Part shown: piece by piece, positions 1-8,570 of the stretch
Layout of the letters: each line of letters begins with the position of its first letter
Numbering within the stretch: position 1 is the stretch's first letter
From: an uncultured Bacteroidales bacterium
GTDB taxonomy: Bacteria; Bacteroidota; Bacteroidia; Bacteroidales; UBA4417
Direction: 5' to 3'
DNA length: 50,549 nt
Assembly (NCBI GenBank): GCA_903864265.1
Contig: CAIPFN010000124.1
Location: 1 to 50,549 of the forward strand
Position numbers and translations under genes: made by a program
Notes under the pieces: model-generated
Told to the model about the DNA's origin: nothing
Seen by the model: the letters and a program-made list of their open reading frames with translations, nothing else
Databases searched by the model: none

Positions 1-50
1 AAAGTTGATAAATATATAACTTTCCTTAACATATCATTGCATTTATAATC

Positions 51-58
51 TAATTTTG
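51..58 (+). promoter_or_regulatory. candidate -7 box (TAATTTTG)
   Basis: The octamer matches the Bacteroidota -7 consensus TAnnTTTG. It lies about 90 bases before the ATG of the first gene. No convincing TTTG/TTG box is visible at the usual spacing upstream, so this is only a candidate. Confidence 0.25.
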
Positions 59-148
59 ACTTCCAAAAAAATATAAAAACCCGCCCTGGTTGACTACACA
101 GAACACTTTGCCGGTGGGAACTCACAGGTTTTATTACATACAATTGAT

Positions 149-625
149 ATGAGGAAAATTATAGCGGTGCTGTTGCTTTGTTTAGGAATATCTGAATTAT
201 TTGGGCAGAGTATACCGGACACCCTTGAAATCAGAAGAGCTTCGGGTATAGTATTCAGGCAAAACGGAAAGGATATCTCACGCAAACAGTTTTTAAAACT
301 CATTGAACAGGATGAGGCGGCAAAAAGCGAAATACAGGTTGCCAGGCAGAATTCCGATGCAGCCAATGTATTCAGTTTTGCCGGTGGATTTTGCGTTGGA
401 TACACCGTAGGAAAATTCATAGCCGGGGGGAAGCCAGACTTTTTAATGGCTGAGATAGGCGCAGGTCTCATCGTGGTTTCGATCCCCTTTTCCATTGCTT
501 ATTACCGGCATGCAAAAAATGCGGTCGAATATTATAATGAAGGATTAAAACGCTCATTATCATCCAAACCCGATTTTAATCTGGGCCTGAACACAAACGG
601 TATGGGTATTACCGTACGATTTTAA
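149..625 (+). CDS. hypothetical secreted or membrane protein, 158 aa
   Basis: I do not recognise this family. The protein starts with a clear signal peptide (MRKIIAVLLLCLG, likely cut near LFGQ). A polar stretch follows, with an RKQFLKLIEQDE helix. Two hydrophobic segments come next, around residues 74-90 and 103-120, the first glycine-rich (FAGGFCVGYTVGKFIAGG). The C-terminus ends in NGMGITVRF, an aromatic end like those of small outer-membrane proteins. It is followed 74-125 bases later by a thioredoxin-fold gene on the same strand. The signal peptide and codon use support it as real; the overlapping minus-strand ORF is a shadow. Confidence 0.75.
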   Translation: MRKIIAVLLLCLGISELFGQSIPDTLEIRRASGIVFRQNGKDISRKQFLKLIEQDEAAKSEIQVARQNSDAANVFSFAGGFCVGYTVGKFIAGGKPDFLMAEIGAGLIVVSIPFSIAYYRHAKNAVEYYNEGLKRSLSSKPDFNLGLNTNGMGITVRF

Positions 626-749
626 TGCAGGCGGATGATTTGAATTTGCATTAACGGGTTTTATCATTCTGTTTTTAATTTCCCATGAAATTCAGAGTAT
701 GGTACAAGGTTTCGGAATGCAGACAGATTTTAAATTCAGATACAGGCTT

Positions 750-2276
750 ATGAAAAAACCTTTCTTGTTACTACTGTTTGCTCTGATTTCTGATTTCTCC
801 TTTGGCCAGCAAAAAACGGAAGCGGATTTTACAAAAATTAGGTTTAATGCCTTTTCGACAATAAAACTGAATTTTAAAAATTTCAATGATACCCTGTTAT
901 TAACATCACAGTTCTTAACCTGGTTTCCGGCCGAAGAAATTGAGGCTGATCCTATCAGGCTATATGGCGAAGGAACTATATATATACAGTTAAAGATACA
1001 GCACCCTGAAAAAGTTGAACTCAGTGTGGTCGGGTTTTATACAGATTCAATAAAAGATGTATCGGGAATTCCGGTTTCGGATAAAGATCTGGATGTTAGT
1101 TGTTTCCTGCTTCCATTCGATACACTGGAGGTGATTGTTGATAATGATTCACGAAACCAGCAGAAACAATCTATTCATTTTAATGGCAAATATGCGCTTC
1201 TTTCGGACTATTACCGGGCTAAAGATATTTATTTTAAAGGAAATAATTTTGTCTGGCAGAAAGGTTTACTCGCTAACCAGGAAACTGATCTTGAGTTATT
1301 CAAAACTGCTATCAACAACATTACCAGCATGGAACTTACCTTTCTGGATCATTTCCTTCAAAAAAATATACTGCCTGCCTGGTTTTCGGACTTTGAACGT
1401 TCGGATCTGGAATATTCAGCACAGTCGTTAAAATTAAGTGAACCGATGTTGATGGAATATAATAGAGGAACAGCTAACCATTTTCTTGTATTGCCTAAAC
1501 CTGGCGATTACTTTTCTTTTGCCGAAGAATTGCCGCTAAATAATGAAAATGCCACTTTGTCCATTTATTATATACTGAGTCTACGAGAATATTTCTATAA
1601 TTATTATTTTCCGAAACAGATGACAACTATGGTAGATGATTCCATTAAAAGGAATGTGTTAGCCGGGTTTATTGCATTTTCGGTTTCCCATTTAAGTCCT
1701 TATATTTCGGATTTGCTGATTGCCCGAGAATTTGATGTGACAACTTCATTTAGGAAAATCCCTGATAATGATTTCAATCTGTTGATCAGCGCAGTAAAGG
1801 ATTCATCCCTGAAAAGCTATATGGAAGTGCGCCATGCCATGGAATTACTTAAAAAAGGTGATGATGCGCCTTCATTTTATTTGAAAGATGAGATTGATAA
1901 TTATCACTCAATCAAAGAATTGAAAGGGAATGTGGTTTTCCTGAGTTTCTGGTTCACTGGATGCAAACCCTGTATCAAGGCATTCCCTGATGAGAATAAC
2001 CTGATTGAATTGTTTAAAAACGAAAAGGTGAAGGTTGTTAGTATCTGCATGGAAAGCAGCGAAGACTCCTGGAAAAAAGGAATACAAAATCACAAGCTTA
2101 ACGCCCTTAATCTATTTGCAAACGGAAACTGGGCGAAAATACTAAAGGAAAGTTACGACCTCAGCGCCTTTCCGCATTATGTGCTGATAGACCAAAACGG
2201 GAAAATAGTTGACAATAAATGCGCACGACCCGGGCAGGGAGCTGAGGAGGAAATTAGGAATATTCTCGGTAAATAA
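750..2276 (+). CDS. TlpA-like thioredoxin-fold protein, exported
   Basis: This is a 508-residue protein counted from the ATG at 750. The track starts 17 codons earlier, but residue 18 begins a clean signal peptide (MKKPFLLLLFALISDFSFGQ). The first ~370 residues are not recognised. The last ~140 form an AhpC/TSA-TlpA-like thioredoxin domain with a CKPC redox motif at about residues 405-408 (FTGCKPCIKAFP) and the late cis-proline region AFPHYVLID. The TGCKPC context is typical of Bacteroidota thiol-disulfide oxidoreductases, which act in the periplasm on protein thiols or as membrane-linked reductants. No partner gene is evident nearby. The substrate is unknown. Confidence 0.85.
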   Translation: MKKPFLLLLFALISDFSFGQQKTEADFTKIRFNAFSTIKLNFKNFNDTLLLTSQFLTWFPAEEIEADPIRLYGEGTIYIQLKIQHPEKVELSVVGFYTDSIKDVSGIPVSDKDLDVSCFLLPFDTLEVIVDNDSRNQQKQSIHFNGKYALLSDYYRAKDIYFKGNNFVWQKGLLANQETDLELFKTAINNITSMELTFLDHFLQKNILPAWFSDFERSDLEYSAQSLKLSEPMLMEYNRGTANHFLVLPKPGDYFSFAEELPLNNENATLSIYYILSLREYFYNYYFPKQMTTMVDDSIKRNVLAGFIAFSVSHLSPYISDLLIAREFDVTTSFRKIPDNDFNLLISAVKDSSLKSYMEVRHAMELLKKGDDAPSFYLKDEIDNYHSIKELKGNVVFLSFWFTGCKPCIKAFPDENNLIELFKNEKVKVVSICMESSEDSWKKGIQNHKLNALNLFANGNWAKILKESYDLSAFPHYVLIDQNGKIVDNKCARPGQGAEEEIRNILGK

Positions 2277-2649
2277 TTGTATTTGCCGATCTGATACCAG
2301 TTGTTTAACTTTATAACAGTCCAAAAGGAATTATCCGAAAGAAATAGCATGCAGTAGTAAAATCAGCTGAAACCGGAACGAGATCGCAAATTATTCATAT
2401 TGAGGCTCTTGTTTTTATAGCTGCAATCATTTGGTTCGGACAAGCGGAATAAAAAACGGATATTTGCAGCAGATATCGCTGAAATCACTGATCCGTGTTA
2501 ATTTGTAAGTATTGTTTTTGATAAATGAAATATCTAAAACTCAATTATTCAGCATTTAATCGTTAAATCTGCGGTGAAAAAGATAATCCAATCGCTAAGT
2601 TGTTAATTTTGATGGTTAGTTTTAACCATTCCTGAGTTTGTGAAAATCT
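2277..2649. other. intergenic gap with a partial dispersed-repeat motif
   Basis: No gene is visible here. Around 2490 there is a short GATCCGTGTTAATTTGT stretch. It resembles the ATCYGTGTTAATYTGTG core of the longer degenerate repeats that flank the symporter gene near the right end of the window. The rest is AT-rich and holds a candidate promoter before the next gene. Confidence 0.4.
2604..2611 (+). promoter_or_regulatory. candidate -7 box (TAATTTTG)
   Basis: This is an exact match to TAnnTTTG, 38 bases before the ATG of the DUF1348 gene. That would give a 5' leader of about 30 bases. No clear -33 element is seen. Confidence 0.35.
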
Positions 2650-3072
2650 ATGAAAAAAGAAGAGCTAAAAAAAATACTGCTTCCCTTTACCCTGGAAACA
2701 GCTATGGAGAAAGTGAAAGAAATGGAAACCAAATGGAATTCCAGGGACAGAGAATTAATTGCCTTGTCGTGCACGGCTGACACCGAATGGAGAGATAGAA
2801 CTGATTTTCTCAGCGGCAGGGGAGAGGTTGAACCATTTCTGAAAAGCAAATGGGAAAAGGAAGTGAACGGCACATTGAAACTGGAGCTTTGGGGTTTCCG
2901 GAATTACCGCATGGCTGTGCGTTCGGAGTATGAATGGCAGGACCAAAAAGGGGTATGGTTTCGAAGTTACGGGAATGAATTATGGCAGTTCGACGAAAAC
3001 GGTCTTATGCAAAAACGCTTTGCCAGTATTAACGATCTGCCAGCCGATGATTCAAAACAGACGTTAATATAA
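2650..3072 (+). CDS. DUF1348 / NTF2-like protein
   Basis: This 140-residue cytosolic protein has the pattern of the DUF1348 (nuclear transport factor 2-like) family. It shows an N-terminal helix with W-N-S-R-D, then DTEWRDRTDF, FLKSKWEKE, and a beta-rich core with SEYEWQDQKGVWFRSYGNELWQFDENGLM and the family ending RFASINDLP. NTF2-like folds form a cone with an internal pocket; the biochemical role of DUF1348 proteins is not known. The length is slightly below the usual ~150. It appears monocistronic, with a candidate promoter just upstream. Confidence 0.85.
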   Translation: MKKEELKKILLPFTLETAMEKVKEMETKWNSRDRELIALSCTADTEWRDRTDFLSGRGEVEPFLKSKWEKEVNGTLKLELWGFRNYRMAVRSEYEWQDQKGVWFRSYGNELWQFDENGLMQKRFASINDLPADDSKQTLI

Positions 3073-3183
3073 ACTGGCTACGGCATCAAAGGAATTATAA
3101 ACCGGGCACTTAAAATCCGAAAACTTATAATACGCAGCATAATTCCGAATTCAGAAATTCCGTTCTATATAGAAACTTTGAAT

Positions 3184-5394
3184 TTATTCCCCGAAGCGGG
3201 TTAATAAGCTTCTCACATCGCTGACATCATTCAAATAGTATTTGGCCGCCGTAGTCCTGGTACCTACTTTAATGGTATGAGCCGTTTCAGGTAGAGCATT
3301 AAAGGTAAATTCATCCGTCCAGTCGTCGCCCAGGGCTAACATAAAATCAAATTTTACGTTTCCTATTTTATTCAATGCTGCCCTTCCTTTGTTGATACCG
3401 GCATTTTTAATTTCGATTACCTTATCACCGTCCATGATCTCCAGGTTCAGGTTGGATAAATAGTCTTTTAAGGTATCCTTGAGTTCCCAGGCCCTTTGCT
3501 GACCCATATCGGGGTCGGTACCGCGGTAATGCCACACCAGCGAATAGTTCTTGTACTCAATAAACGAACGGGGTGTACGATCCACGAAATTCTGCAGCAC
3601 GGGTTCAATAATGCCCATCCATTGCTTGTCGATCTGGTCGGTCATTTTCCAATCACTATTGGGATTCCTGCTCCAAACTCCGTGTTCGGCTATAAACGCC
3701 AGGCGCGGATAGCGGTCGAACCATTTTGATAGAGTTTCCTTATCTCTTCCGCTGATAATGACCACCGTATTTTTTTCGTCGGCAATCAGTTTTTCAATAA
3801 TGGCATAGAGTTCCGGATCCGGATTGGCCATTTGCGGATCTTTATGGAAGCCGGTCAGGGTGCCGTCGTAGTCGAGGAAAATGATTCTCTTTTCAGCGCT
3901 GCGGAAGGTATCCATTAATTCAAGGATAACGGCGCTGTTCACTTTTCGGGTAAAGTTGGTAGCCTGCAAGGCCTTCACATTTTCGAGCCCGTTGATGAAA
4001 TCCGTGGCCCAACGCTCTTCGTTGTATATTTTAAGCCGTTTCTGCAGTACGGAAATGCGTTCGGCCTGCTCAGCTTCGGGCATATTCAGCGCCTGGTAAA
4101 TGGCATCGGCTACTTCGGTGCTGTTATTCGGATTAACGATAAGCGATTCGCCCAGTTCTTTGGCGGCACCGGCCATTTCACTTAAGATAAGTACTCCTTT
4201 TTCATCGGTACGGCAGGCGATATATTCTTTCGCGTTCAGGTTCATGCCGTCGCGCGTGGGCGTGATAAGAGCTATATCGGCACTGCTGTACAGTTCAATC
4301 ATTTCGAGACGGCTAATGGCCCTATAGAAATACGAAACAGGCATCCAGCCAATGGTTCCGAACCTTCCGTTGATTCTTCCTACCAGTTCATCCATTTGTT
4401 TTTTCAGGTTCTTATAATCCCTGACCGTTTCGCGCGACGGGATCACAAACAGAAACAAACTAACTTTCCCGATATACTCCGGATGCATTTCGAGGAACAG
4501 CTCAAACGCCTTGATACGATCGGGGATTCCTTTGGTATAATCAAGACGGTCGATGGACAGTATGATCTTTCTTTTTTTATCTTTTTTCAGATATTCAACC
4601 AGTTCTTTGCGGATATCCGATTCCTCAATACCTGTATTCTGAGCCAGTTGCAGGGCTGTATTATGGAAATACTCAAAATCAATCCCTTTCGGGAAAGCAT
4701 CTACAATGGCAATACGTTCGTTCAGCCTGATGCGGTTAAAAACCGTTTCGTGCCCCAGCAACCTGCGGACACAGCTCATAAAGTGTCGTTGATAATCGTA
4801 GGTATGGAAACCGATTAAGTCGGCGCTGAGCATCCCTTCGAGTAACTCCATACGCCAGGGCAGAAGCCGGAAAATCTCGAAAGAAGGAAAAGGGATATGC
4901 TGAAAATAGCCAATGGATATTTTGGGAAATTTTTCCCGTATCAGTTGCGGAAGCAGCATTAAATGATGATCGTGGATCCATATTACGTCATCTTCGTGCA
5001 CATATTTGGAAATTACCGCGGCAAATATCTGATTTACCTTTTTATAGGCTTCCCAGTTTCCGGCATCGTAGCGGGCCATCTGGGTGAAGTAATTGAACAG
5101 CGGCCAGATGGTATTATCGCAGAATCCTTCGAGGTATTCGGTTCTCAGCTGCTTATCGAGATAAACCGGTATACAATTGTCTTTCCTCAGGTTGTTGTCG
5201 ATATTAATTTTTTCGCTTTCGGTGATTTCATCAATATTTACCCCTCCTCTGCCGATCCATTTGATATCGTAGGATTCATAAAACTTTTTTAATCCCGAAT
5301 CGAAACCATCCGTTACAGGGTGTATTTCTTTTTTGCCGTTCACTTCGGTAACCTGCAAGGGTAAGCGGTTGGAGATGATAAAGAGTCGTTTCAT
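3184..5394 (-). CDS. otsAB: bifunctional trehalose-6-phosphate synthase/phosphatase
   Basis: This 736-residue fusion carries a GT20 trehalose-6-phosphate synthase domain (about 1-470) and a HAD trehalose-6-phosphate phosphatase domain (about 490-735). The synthase makes trehalose-6-P from a nucleotide-glucose and glucose-6-P; the phosphatase releases trehalose, a compatible solute. Seen in the synthase are [43 protein letters not shown] and [16 protein letters not shown]. In the phosphatase are the nucleophile motif [11 protein letters not shown] near residue 504, VVIISGRD and the metal motif [12 protein letters not shown]. Both halves look intact. The domain order matches the fused enzymes common in Bacteroidota. 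It stands alone, with the DUF4954 gene upstream on the same strand beyond a heptamer array. Confidence 0.95.
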   Translation of the reverse strand: MKRLFIISNRLPLQVTEVNGKKEIHPVTDGFDSGLKKFYESYDIKWIGRGGVNIDEITESEKINIDNNLRKDNCIPVYLDKQLRTEYLEGFCDNTIWPLFNYFTQMARYDAGNWEAYKKVNQIFAAVISKYVHEDDVIWIHDHHLMLLPQLIREKFPKISIGYFQHIPFPSFEIFRLLPWRMELLEGMLSADLIGFHTYDYQRHFMSCVRRLLGHETVFNRIRLNERIAIVDAFPKGIDFEYFHNTALQLAQNTGIEESDIRKELVEYLKKDKKRKIILSIDRLDYTKGIPDRIKAFELFLEMHPEYIGKVSLFLFVIPSRETVRDYKNLKKQMDELVGRINGRFGTIGWMPVSYFYRAISRLEMIELYSSADIALITPTRDGMNLNAKEYIACRTDEKGVLILSEMAGAAKELGESLIVNPNNSTEVADAIYQALNMPEAEQAERISVLQKRLKIYNEERWATDFINGLENVKALQATNFTRKVNSAVILELMDTFRSAEKRIIFLDYDGTLTGFHKDPQMANPDPELYAIIEKLIADEKNTVVIISGRDKETLSKWFDRYPRLAFIAEHGVWSRNPNSDWKMTDQIDKQWMGIIEPVLQNFVDRTPRSFIEYKNYSLVWHYRGTDPDMGQQRAWELKDTLKDYLSNLNLEIMDGDKVIEIKNAGINKGRAALNKIGNVKFDFMLALGDDWTDEFTFNALPETAHTIKVGTRTTAAKYYLNDVSDVRSLLTRFGE

Positions 5395-5650
5395 GCTTCA
5401 GGATATTAGTATTATCAAATGAATGTGGAGAAAAAGTGTACTGTTATTATTGACAGGGTTATATGAATGGAAAGCGGTACAAAGGCAGCTCAAAGTTGTT
5501 CGCTGAAAAAGCAATATCATACAGGAGTACTGCCCTTTTATCAGCTGAGTCAACCTTCCCCTATATAGCATCCGTACAGGTTTTATATGGGTTTATGGCA
5601 TGAATATTCATTTGTCATAGCTCCGGATTACAGTCCCCAAACCGAAATCC
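5395..5650. other. intergenic gap, nothing recognised
   Basis: This stretch lies between the otsAB start and the heptamer array. I see no coding potential, no convincing promoter box and no strong hairpin. The ORF at 5587-5922 is a repeat-derived shadow. Confidence 0.4.
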
Positions 5651-5755
5651 CACATACGACATCCCACATCCGACATCCGACATCCGACATCCGACATCCG
5701 ACATCCGACATCCCACATCCCACATCCGACATCCGACATCAAACATCAAACATCT
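5651..5755. repeat. heptamer tandem array, 15 units (GACATCC)
   Basis: Fifteen consecutive 7-base units are in strict phase. The dominant unit is GACATCC, with CACATCC, GACATCA, AACATCA and AACATCT as variants at the edges. The last units overlap the 3' end of the minus-strand DUF4954 gene, so its TGA stop (5746-5748) lies inside the array. The same unit recurs in a second array near 8284-8470. Direct repeats without spacers exclude CRISPR. The function is unknown. Confidence 0.9.
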
Positions 5756-7953
5756 CCAAACCGGCTCATCAGGTCCTGAACAAACAAGGTGTCTTTTTTA
5801 AGTTTTGCCAGTTGCTGAACGATAAAAGGTGTTTGATCGAGTTTGCCCAGTACGGCTTCCATTTCTTTCATATCGGCATACAGCATTTGCCTGAAAGGAT
5901 TATCATAGTCTTTCTGTCGTGAATGCCTGATTTCCATTTGCAGGTGCTTTCGGAAATTCAGGTACCAGTTCAGCATCTCATTCAGAGGGGAAGCATCGGC
6001 AGGCAGGTTTTTCATTTCCTGTAATGAGGCTAAGGCATGGTTGAGTTTCTGGGTTGAGTATGCTTTGCCCTGAACTACAAAAAACTCATGTACCTGCTGC
6101 CAGCTGATAATTTCGTACGACACGATTTTTTCTTTCAGCAACTTAAGTTCAAAAGACGGTATCAATTGCCCTCCGGCATTTTCGAATGCATGCCGCAAGC
6201 CTGGTTTGGCAAGGAGTTCAACAACATCAGCGGTTTTCAGATCCGGGTTTTTCCGGCAATGTTCGATAATCTGGTCAAATGCATAATATGTGATGTAATC
6301 GCGGTAGGTTTGATAGGCTTCGGCCGGTTTAAGCAGCTTAACCGGTCTGTTGCTGTTCTCGAACCCATGTTTAGCAATGGTTATCGATGTGGGCTTATCC
6401 GTTTTCCTCGAAAGGTACAACGCGCCCTGGCTGCGGTATTCCGTATCGTTGAAGGTTTTTTCGGGGAAGTTTTTCAGGCAGAATTGTTTTCCTGCAAGGA
6501 GTTCCAATAAGCGAATCGAATCGAAGATTGAATTAATGGTATCCGGAGCCAGGTAATGAGGTTCGAGAAATTGGGTCTTTTCGTCGCGTTTGTCGCGGAC
6601 AGCATATTTGGATGCATTGCGTTCGAGTGCGAACTGGTTATACATCAGCCAGTAAGCCGGCATGATCAGCAATTCATTGTTTGACACATCATTGCTTACC
6701 AGGGAGAAGGGAAAAGGGATATCCAGTTCGTAAGGGTAATCGGCTTTTGAAAGGATAGTGAAAGGGGCAAAGCGTGAATTGTGTTTCAGGCTGGTGCACA
6801 GTCCCGGCCAGAATCCTCTTCCGGCCAGCAGTTCGCCATCGGCTCCGCGACTGTTGTGGTTTGAGCCTATGGTTGCTCCCGCGGCTATATTGCTTTGGCC
6901 TTCGATGGTGGCGGCGATAAGGAAGGAGTTGTTATGATGCTGTTCGTGTGCCGGAAAGATAAGCGAATTCAGTACTTCGCAGCACGAAATGGTGGAATTG
7001 TCGCCCAGGTAGGAATTGATAAGCCTGGCTCCGTATTTCAGCTGCGAATTGGATCCCAGCATAAAGCGTACGGCTTTCACCCCGTAAAAGATACGGCATC
7101 CTTTGCCTATGATCCCGTTAACAAGTTCGCAGCCTTCGCCTATCTGGGTAATGGCTTCGGGGGTAGAACTAATGGTAAGATTTTTCAGCTTATTGGCGCC
7201 TTTGAGGTAGGCATCGGATCCGGCTTTTACATCTTTAATGATACTGCAGTTTTTAATTACCGTGCGATCGCCAATGGTGCCGTAATAACCACGCTGGTTG
7301 TCGAATTTTTTCTCGGTCATTTCGCGGTAACGGCGCTGAAGGTCCGTGTTTTGCCTGTCGCGGCTCCACAGCCAGGCATCGCCGGGCAGCATGCCTTCGA
7401 ACGGAATCACGGCCCGGCCCCCGTTTTCGTTGCATATCTCCATCCATATCCTCACTTCTTCGGTTTCCCCTTCCGTTAAGATCCCGTTCCCGAATTTGGC
7501 ATGACCGGAGGTTGACATTTCATTCACATTGGTTATAATTACTTCGTTCCCAATGATATAATACGCCATATAATTCACATTATCGACCACCACGTTGTCG
7601 CCAAAATCGCAATTGATAATGATACTGTTGTATAAACCAACCGGCATCCGCAGGTCGTTAAATTCGAGGAAGAAGGATTCCAGTTTGCCGATGCGCACCA
7701 GGCCGAAAAACTTGCAGTTTTTAACCAGTTCCGGGTTAAATTCCTCCGATACCAGCAAGGTATTCCAGTTGTCGGAAGTATTCCTGTTCCTGACCAGCAC
7801 CTCAATTTCATGGGCATTGAGCTGCCTGTAGCGGTTATTATCCGGATTCTGCAGGTAACGCAGGTAATACTCATCTTTGCCCTGGGGAATATATTGAGCA
7901 GGTATAAAATTGTGTCCCAGCGTATTAAGTGGTTCTTTACGAATGATGTTCAT
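5746..7953 (-). CDS. DUF4954 family protein with left-handed beta-helix region
   Basis: This 735-residue protein matches the DUF4954 family as I know it: a conserved N-terminus (LNAHEIEVLVRNRNTSDNW), then a long region rich in hexapeptide-like [LIV]-G-x4 turns at about residues 230-400 (VKAGSDAYLKGA, IGEGCELVNGIIGKGCRIFYG, LGDNSTISCCEVLNSLI, IAAGATIGSNHNSRG). Such repeats form left-handed beta-helices, often seen in acyl- and nucleotidyltransferases. A helical C-terminal domain follows. No enzymatic activity is established for the family; a sugar-nucleotide or acyl-transfer role is only a guess. The stop codon lies in a heptamer array. It points the same way as the trehalose gene but is about 350 bases from it. 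Confidence 0.85.
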   Translation of the reverse strand: MNIIRKEPLNTLGHNFIPAQYIPQGKDEYYLRYLQNPDNNRYRQLNAHEIEVLVRNRNTSDNWNTLLVSEEFNPELVKNCKFFGLVRIGKLESFFLEFNDLRMPVGLYNSIIINCDFGDNVVVDNVNYMAYYIIGNEVIITNVNEMSTSGHAKFGNGILTEGETEEVRIWMEICNENGGRAVIPFEGMLPGDAWLWSRDRQNTDLQRRYREMTEKKFDNQRGYYGTIGDRTVIKNCSIIKDVKAGSDAYLKGANKLKNLTISSTPEAITQIGEGCELVNGIIGKGCRIFYGVKAVRFMLGSNSQLKYGARLINSYLGDNSTISCCEVLNSLIFPAHEQHHNNSFLIAATIEGQSNIAAGATIGSNHNSRGADGELLAGRGFWPGLCTSLKHNSRFAPFTILSKADYPYELDIPFPFSLVSNDVSNNELLIMPAYWLMYNQFALERNASKYAVRDKRDEKTQFLEPHYLAPDTINSIFDSIRLLELLAGKQFCLKNFPEKTFNDTEYRSQGALYLSRKTDKPTSITIAKHGFENSNRPVKLLKPAEAYQTYRDYITYYAFDQIIEHCRKNPDLKTADVVELLAKPGLRHAFENAGGQLIPSFELKLLKEKIVSYEIISWQQVHEFFVVQGKAYSTQKLNHALASLQEMKNLPADASPLNEMLNWYLNFRKHLQMEIRHSRQKDYDNPFRQMLYADMKEMEAVLGKLDQTPFIVQQLAKLKKDTLFVQDLMSRFGDV

Positions 7954-8057
7954 GCCTGTGGATTTGATTTATAAAATTATTGAAATGATTGGAATATGGT
8001 GTAAAGATTATGATAATTTTTAAAAGTAATTAATCTTTCATGGATATAGGGTACCGA

Positions 8058-8138
8058 GGGGATTGAGGAGATTGATGGGATTGATGGGATTGATGGGATT
8101 GAGGAGATTGAGGAGATTGAGGAGATTGACGGGATTGA
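8058..8138. repeat. 9-bp tandem array, 9 units (NGGRATTGA)
   Basis: Nine consecutive 9-base units are read on the plus strand, such as TGGGATTGA, GGAGATTGA and CGGGATTGA. All are in phase. The plus strand is purine-rich. Four further 9-base units related to GGATTGAGG occur at 8249-8280. Confidence 0.9.
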
Positions 8139-8140
8139 TG

Positions 8141-8236
8141 GGAGACGAGGAGAAATGGAGACAAGGAGAGATGGAGACAAGGAGAGATGGAGACAAGGGG
8201 ACAAGGGGAAAGGGAGACAAGGTGACAAGGCGAGGG
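8141..8236. repeat. 8-bp tandem array, 12 units (GGAGACAA)
   Basis: Twelve consecutive 8-base units start immediately after the 9-bp array. The units alternate at first between GGAGACAA and GGAGAGAT, giving a 16-base higher-order period. They then degenerate through GGGGACAA and GGTGACAA to GGCGAGGG. Confidence 0.9.
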
Positions 8237-8248
8237 GCGACAAGGCGA

Positions 8249-8280
8249 GGATTGGGGGGATTGAAGGGATTGAGGGGATC
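8249..8280. repeat. short 9-bp array, about 3.5 units (GGATTGAGG)
   Basis: The units GGATTGGGG, GGATTGAAG, GGATTGAGG and a partial GGATC are a rotation of the 9-bp unit found 110 bases to the left. The two stretches bracket the 8-bp array. Confidence 0.75.
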
Positions 8281-8283
8281 AAA

Positions 8284-8473
8284 GACATCCGACATCCGAC
8301 ATCCGACATCCGACATCATACATCATACATCAGGCATCCGAAATCATACATCCGAAATCGTATATCATACATCCGACATCCGATCCCTATAGCTATCGGG
8401 ACCGACATCCGATCCCGATAGCTATCGGGACCGACATCCGAAATCATACATCCGACATCATACATCCGAAATT
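8284..8473. repeat. heptamer array (GACATCC/TACATCA) interrupted by two palindromes
   Basis: About 20 heptamers related to GACATCC and TACATCA are seen. The unit matches the array at 5651-5755. The series is interrupted twice, after GACATCC units, by 22-base palindromic inserts centred on TAGCTA. The array is downstream of the alaS stop and upstream of the DUF4954 start. Confidence 0.85.
8385..8430. repeat. two copies of palindrome CCCGATAGCTATCGGG
   Basis: Copy one (8385-8400) is CCCTATAGCTATCGGG, with one mismatch in the dyad. Copy two (8413-8430) is a perfect dyad with the core CCCGATAGCTATCGGG. They are 28 bases apart with one heptamer between them. From memory, this palindrome occurs as a dispersed element in other Bacteroidota genomes; that is recall, not a search. 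Confidence 0.8.
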
Positions 8474-8507
8474 ACTCCCGCTACGATTGGAGTTGAGAGA
8501 TGGTATT

Positions 8508-8541
8508 AAAATAGCCGGCAATCAGCATTGCCGGCTATTTT
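8508..8541 (-). terminator. intrinsic terminator of alaS, possibly bidirectional
   Basis: A perfect 15-base inverted repeat (AAAATAGCCGGCAAT and its complement) closes a 4-base loop. It has T-tracts on both strands. It lies 30 bases downstream of the alaS stop codon on the minus strand. Confidence 0.9.
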
Positions 8542-8570
8542 CACGTCTATTTTAATTTTTACACAACAAA

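Noticed and set aside
94-495. 133-aa minus-strand ORF
   Set aside because: It is antisense to the first secreted protein, which has a proper signal peptide. The minus-strand product has no features.
8038-8421. ORFs across the short tandem arrays
   Set aside because: Their proteins are simple repeats (such as DIRHPTS) created by the 7-, 8- and 9-base units. They have no start context and overlap in several frames on both strands.
8284-8473. possible CRISPR array
   Set aside because: The units are 7 bases long with no unique spacers, and no cas gene is nearby. It is a simple tandem array.
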